This document shows, piece after piece, positions 62,044-64,000 of a DNA stretch of 64,000 nt. The notes beneath the pieces were generated by a model. The model was not told where the DNA came from and made no database searches. It was given only the letters and a program-made list of their open reading frames with translations. How positions within the stretch are numbered: the stretch's first letter is position 1; each line of letters starts with the position of its first letter. The position numbers were made by a program, and so were the translations under genes. Source of the DNA: VXNE01 sp965217825 (GTDB taxonomy: Bacteria > Pseudomonadota > Gammaproteobacteria > Pseudomonadales > Azotimanducaceae); contig OZ244571.1 in NCBI GenBank assembly GCA_965217825.1, positions 1 through 64,000 of the forward strand, written 5' to 3'.

Positions 62044-62800
62044 GCCTTCGAGCGTCATCGGCGTCCTGACCGATGGATTTCTTCTCTATCGGGCGAGCAT
62101 AAAGTCACTCTACGTACCTGTATTCGTGCTCGCACTGATGATGAGTGAGGTAACAGTCAACTGGCAATCCGACACCGGCGTGAGCTATTGGATTCGCTGC
62201 ATTCTTTCGTGGGTCGTCGGCATCTACATGTACGGATTCATCATTGCCAGCGTTCACTTCCTCGCGTCGAACGATCCGAGCGGCATTCGTTCGTCGCTAG
62301 GCATCGCAATGCGTCGGCTGCCGACAATGCTTGTCGTCTATGTATTGTTCACATTCGCCATCTTCGCCGGTTTTATGCTGCTCATGTTTCCCGTGGTCTG
62401 GCTGCACCTCTCAGACAGCTTCTTCGTCGGGGTCCTGGCGTTGACAGTTTCCGCCTCCTTGGTGGGAACCGCTCTGTTCGCCAGCCTTTTGCTACCTGTC
62501 ACCAAGGGGTACGGACCTTCCGACAGCTTCCGCGAAGGTTATTCACTGGTCAGGCGACATTGGGGCAAGACGTTCGTGGTTCTCGCGATGACGGTGGCCG
62601 TAGTAGTGGGGCTGAACACCGCCAGTTTCCGAGTGACCTGGATGCTGGGGGACCAGTTCGATAGCGACTTCGTAGCAAACATGGTCTCGATGCTGACGTA
62701 TGCCGCGTTCAACGCGACCATCATGCCGCTCGGCCCGTGCCTCCTCTACGGGGCGTATCAGGACCTCCGGCTGCGGCAGAACGGTGTAGCGTCCGCATAG
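62021..62800 (+). CDS. Polytopic membrane protein, paralogue 2
   Basis: A 259-residue protein from GTG 62021. YDRPTEPSSVIGVLTDGFLL aligns with the N-terminus of the preceding protein, and the TM pattern, GYSLVRRHWGKTF and the final AYQDLRLRQ also agree. The pair is thus a tandem duplication, diverged, still both open. It starts inside the end of the first gene, so both are translated together; a heteromer is possible. Confidence 0.82.
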   Translation: MTYDRPTEPSSVIGVLTDGFLLYRASIKSLYVPVFVLALMMSEVTVNWQSDTGVSYWIRCILSWVVGIYMYGFIIASVHFLASNDPSGIRSSLGIAMRRLPTMLVVYVLFTFAIFAGFMLLMFPVVWLHLSDSFFVGVLALTVSASLVGTALFASLLLPVTKGYGPSDSFREGYSLVRRHWGKTFVVLAMTVAVVVGLNTASFRVTWMLGDQFDSDFVANMVSMLTYAAFNATIMPLGPCLLYGAYQDLRLRQNGVASA

Positions 62801-62861
62801 GCGGGGATCATCGAGCCGGCGTATTGCCGAATCCGCCTGCCTTCGAACACGTCCTGCGGCA

Positions 62862-63794
62862 TCAGCCAAGCAATTCGTCGATTTCCTTCATTTCGTCGGC
62901 GGAAAGGCGCATCGTCGACGCCTCCACGTTTGCCTTCGCCTGCTCCGGCCGCGTGGCGCCGGCGATCACCGACGATACGCACGGGAACGACAGCAACCAG
63001 CCAAACGCCAACTCAAGCAACGAACGGTCGCGTTCCCGCGCAAAGGCATCGAGTTTCTCGACGCGGTCGAAGTTATCGTCGTTCAACGAACGGGCGGCGG
63101 CTCTCGGTGCTGCAAGCCGCGTGCCCTCCGGCGCCGGCACGCCCCGCTGGTACTTGCCGGTCAGCAGACCGCTCGCGAGCGGAAAAAACGGCAGCATGCC
63201 AAGCTCGAACCGGTCACAGACGGGAATGACCTCCCGCAAAACGTCGCGCTCCAGCAGGTTCATGTGGTTCTGCGCGGTGACGAACGGGTTGAGATGGTCC
63301 CGCAACGCGGTCCAATGGGCATCGACGATCTGCCAGCCGGCAAAGTTGGAGCAACCGGCGTAGCGGATCTTGCCCTGCCTGATGCAATCGTCCAGCGCGC
63401 GCAAGGTCTCATCGATGGGCGTCAAGGGGTCGGGAAGGTGGATCTGGTACAGATCGATGTAGTCCGTGTCCAGGCGGCGCAGGCTCGCTTCCACCGCCGA
63501 CAGGACGTAGCGCCGGGATGCACCGCGATTGTGTGGTCCCGGGCCCATCGGATAACCGCACTTGGTCGCAACGATAAAGTCGTCTCGGCGACCTCGCAGC
63601 GCTCGGCCAAGACATACTTCGGAGCGCTGGGAGCCGTACATGTCGGCGGTATCGAAGAAGTCGATACCCACATCGATGGCGGCGTCCACCACGGCGCAGG
63701 TCGCCGCTTCATCGAGGCGCTCGCCGAAGTTGTTGCAGCCGAGGCCAACCTCGGAAACCTGCAAGCCGCTGTTACCCAGTCTTCTATGTTCCAT
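62862..63794 (-). CDS. Aldo/keto reductase family protein
   Basis: A 310-residue protein (MEHRRLGNSGLQVSEVGLGC). GIDFFDTADMYGSQRSE has the Asp/Tyr, FIVATKCGYP the Lys, and DLYQIHLPDPLTPIDETLRA the His of the tetrad. The L-G-x-x-x-x-P-F-F-P-L-A-S-G-L-L-T-G-K segment is typical of the YajO/AKR11-13-like group. Full length, unlike the enzyme at 486-1241. Substrate unknown. Confidence 0.93.
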   Translation of the reverse strand: MEHRRLGNSGLQVSEVGLGCNNFGERLDEAATCAVVDAAIDVGIDFFDTADMYGSQRSEVCLGRALRGRRDDFIVATKCGYPMGPGPHNRGASRRYVLSAVEASLRRLDTDYIDLYQIHLPDPLTPIDETLRALDDCIRQGKIRYAGCSNFAGWQIVDAHWTALRDHLNPFVTAQNHMNLLERDVLREVIPVCDRFELGMLPFFPLASGLLTGKYQRGVPAPEGTRLAAPRAAARSLNDDNFDRVEKLDAFARERDRSLLELAFGWLLSFPCVSSVIAGATRPEQAKANVEASTMRLSADEMKEIDELLG

Positions 63795-63904
63795 GTTGTT
63801 TTTCCCTGTCTGGCACTCCGGGTGCCTATTGAAGCAAATCGACTCCGGGAAGGCGAAGGCTTGCGGAACCGGCCTTGACCCAAGCCCCGGTGCGCCAGGC
63901 GCGC

Positions 63905-64000
63905 TTAGGATCGAAACACGGCCAGGGCCGGACCGTACTGTTCGGCGTAGAACGGACCGTCACCGCCCGTTTCAATCAGGCGTCTCCTGCTGGCTTCCAG
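63905..64000 (-). CDS. C-terminal end of an unidentified protein (partial)
   Basis: From the window edge the minus strand reads RLIETGGDGPFYAEQYGPAL, then AVFRS and TAA at 63905-63907. Only 31 residues are available. The amino-acid pattern is protein-like but too short to name a family. The 5' part lies to the right of the window. Confidence 0.45.
   Translation of the reverse strand: MEASRRRLIETGGDGPFYAEQYGPALAVFRS

Overview
GC-rich chromosomal DNA of a Gram-negative bacterium, most likely a gammaproteobacterium. It carries heptose/LPS-core genes (hldE, an LpxL/HtrB-type acyltransferase, a GT4 glycosyltransferase, a WaaP-like kinase), bioD-bioA, ahcY and yejABE. The secreted eukaryote-like proteins (plant-type LRR, Calx-beta, FN3, metzincin) and the many half-deleted gene duplicates would suit a host-associated or particle-associated marine lineage, but that is inference. 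No rRNA, tRNA, CRISPR, transposase or integrase was seen.

Layout. 0-8.7 kb: end of a DAO-type oxidoreductase, aldo/keto reductase, an orphan small gene, a Fic protein with an AbiEi-like N-terminus behind four 24-bp-phased operator repeats, a CaiB CoA-transferase, a UGSC selenoprotein read through an in-frame UGA facing a partner-like protein, and a class III aminotransferase/APH kinase pair. 8.8-19.2 kb: two tandem giant secreted metzincin-LRR proteins; the first has a 1-nt frameshift, and hldE 3' fragments plus a nucleotidyltransferase pair lie between them. 19.3-25.6 kb: LPS-core genes, then two gene remnants. 25.7-35.7 kb: one leftward gene train, MoxR ATPase - VWA protein - peptide ABC transporter (OppA/B/C/D/F-like), with a separate AAA_14/DUF4143 ATPase upstream. 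35.8-38.4 kb: DUF4242 protein, second CaiB, two tiny double-glycine-leader peptides, and a SelW-like selenoprotein interrupted by UGA. 38.5-48.1 kb: ahcY, TfoX-like, SRPBCC/ArsR pair with duplicated operator, cytochrome c, LRAT-like and MOSC proteins, a D-amino-acid cluster (dgcN, dgcA, class IV aminotransferase), ARPP-1 and a divergent MerR-type regulator. 48.2-64 kb: yejA, a yejA deletion remnant, yejB, yejE, Uma2-type nuclease, carotenoid oxygenase, histone-deacetylase-like amidohydrolase plus a duplicated stub, HExxH secreted protein, DUF1537 kinase, frameshifted PhyH dioxygenase, bioD-bioA, two paralogous membrane proteins, an aldo/keto reductase and the tail of a further gene.

The main result is that two genes conventional calling would break at UGA, a UGSC protein (Sec93) and a SelW-like CxxU protein (Sec13), each have a hairpin with the same GUU apical loop at the distance expected of a bacterial SECIS. 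The genome must therefore encode SelA/B/C/D outside this window. Other points of interest are the tandem GG-leader peptides, the operator arrays, and a recurrent pattern of local duplication followed by truncation (LRR/hldE, yejA, HDAC).
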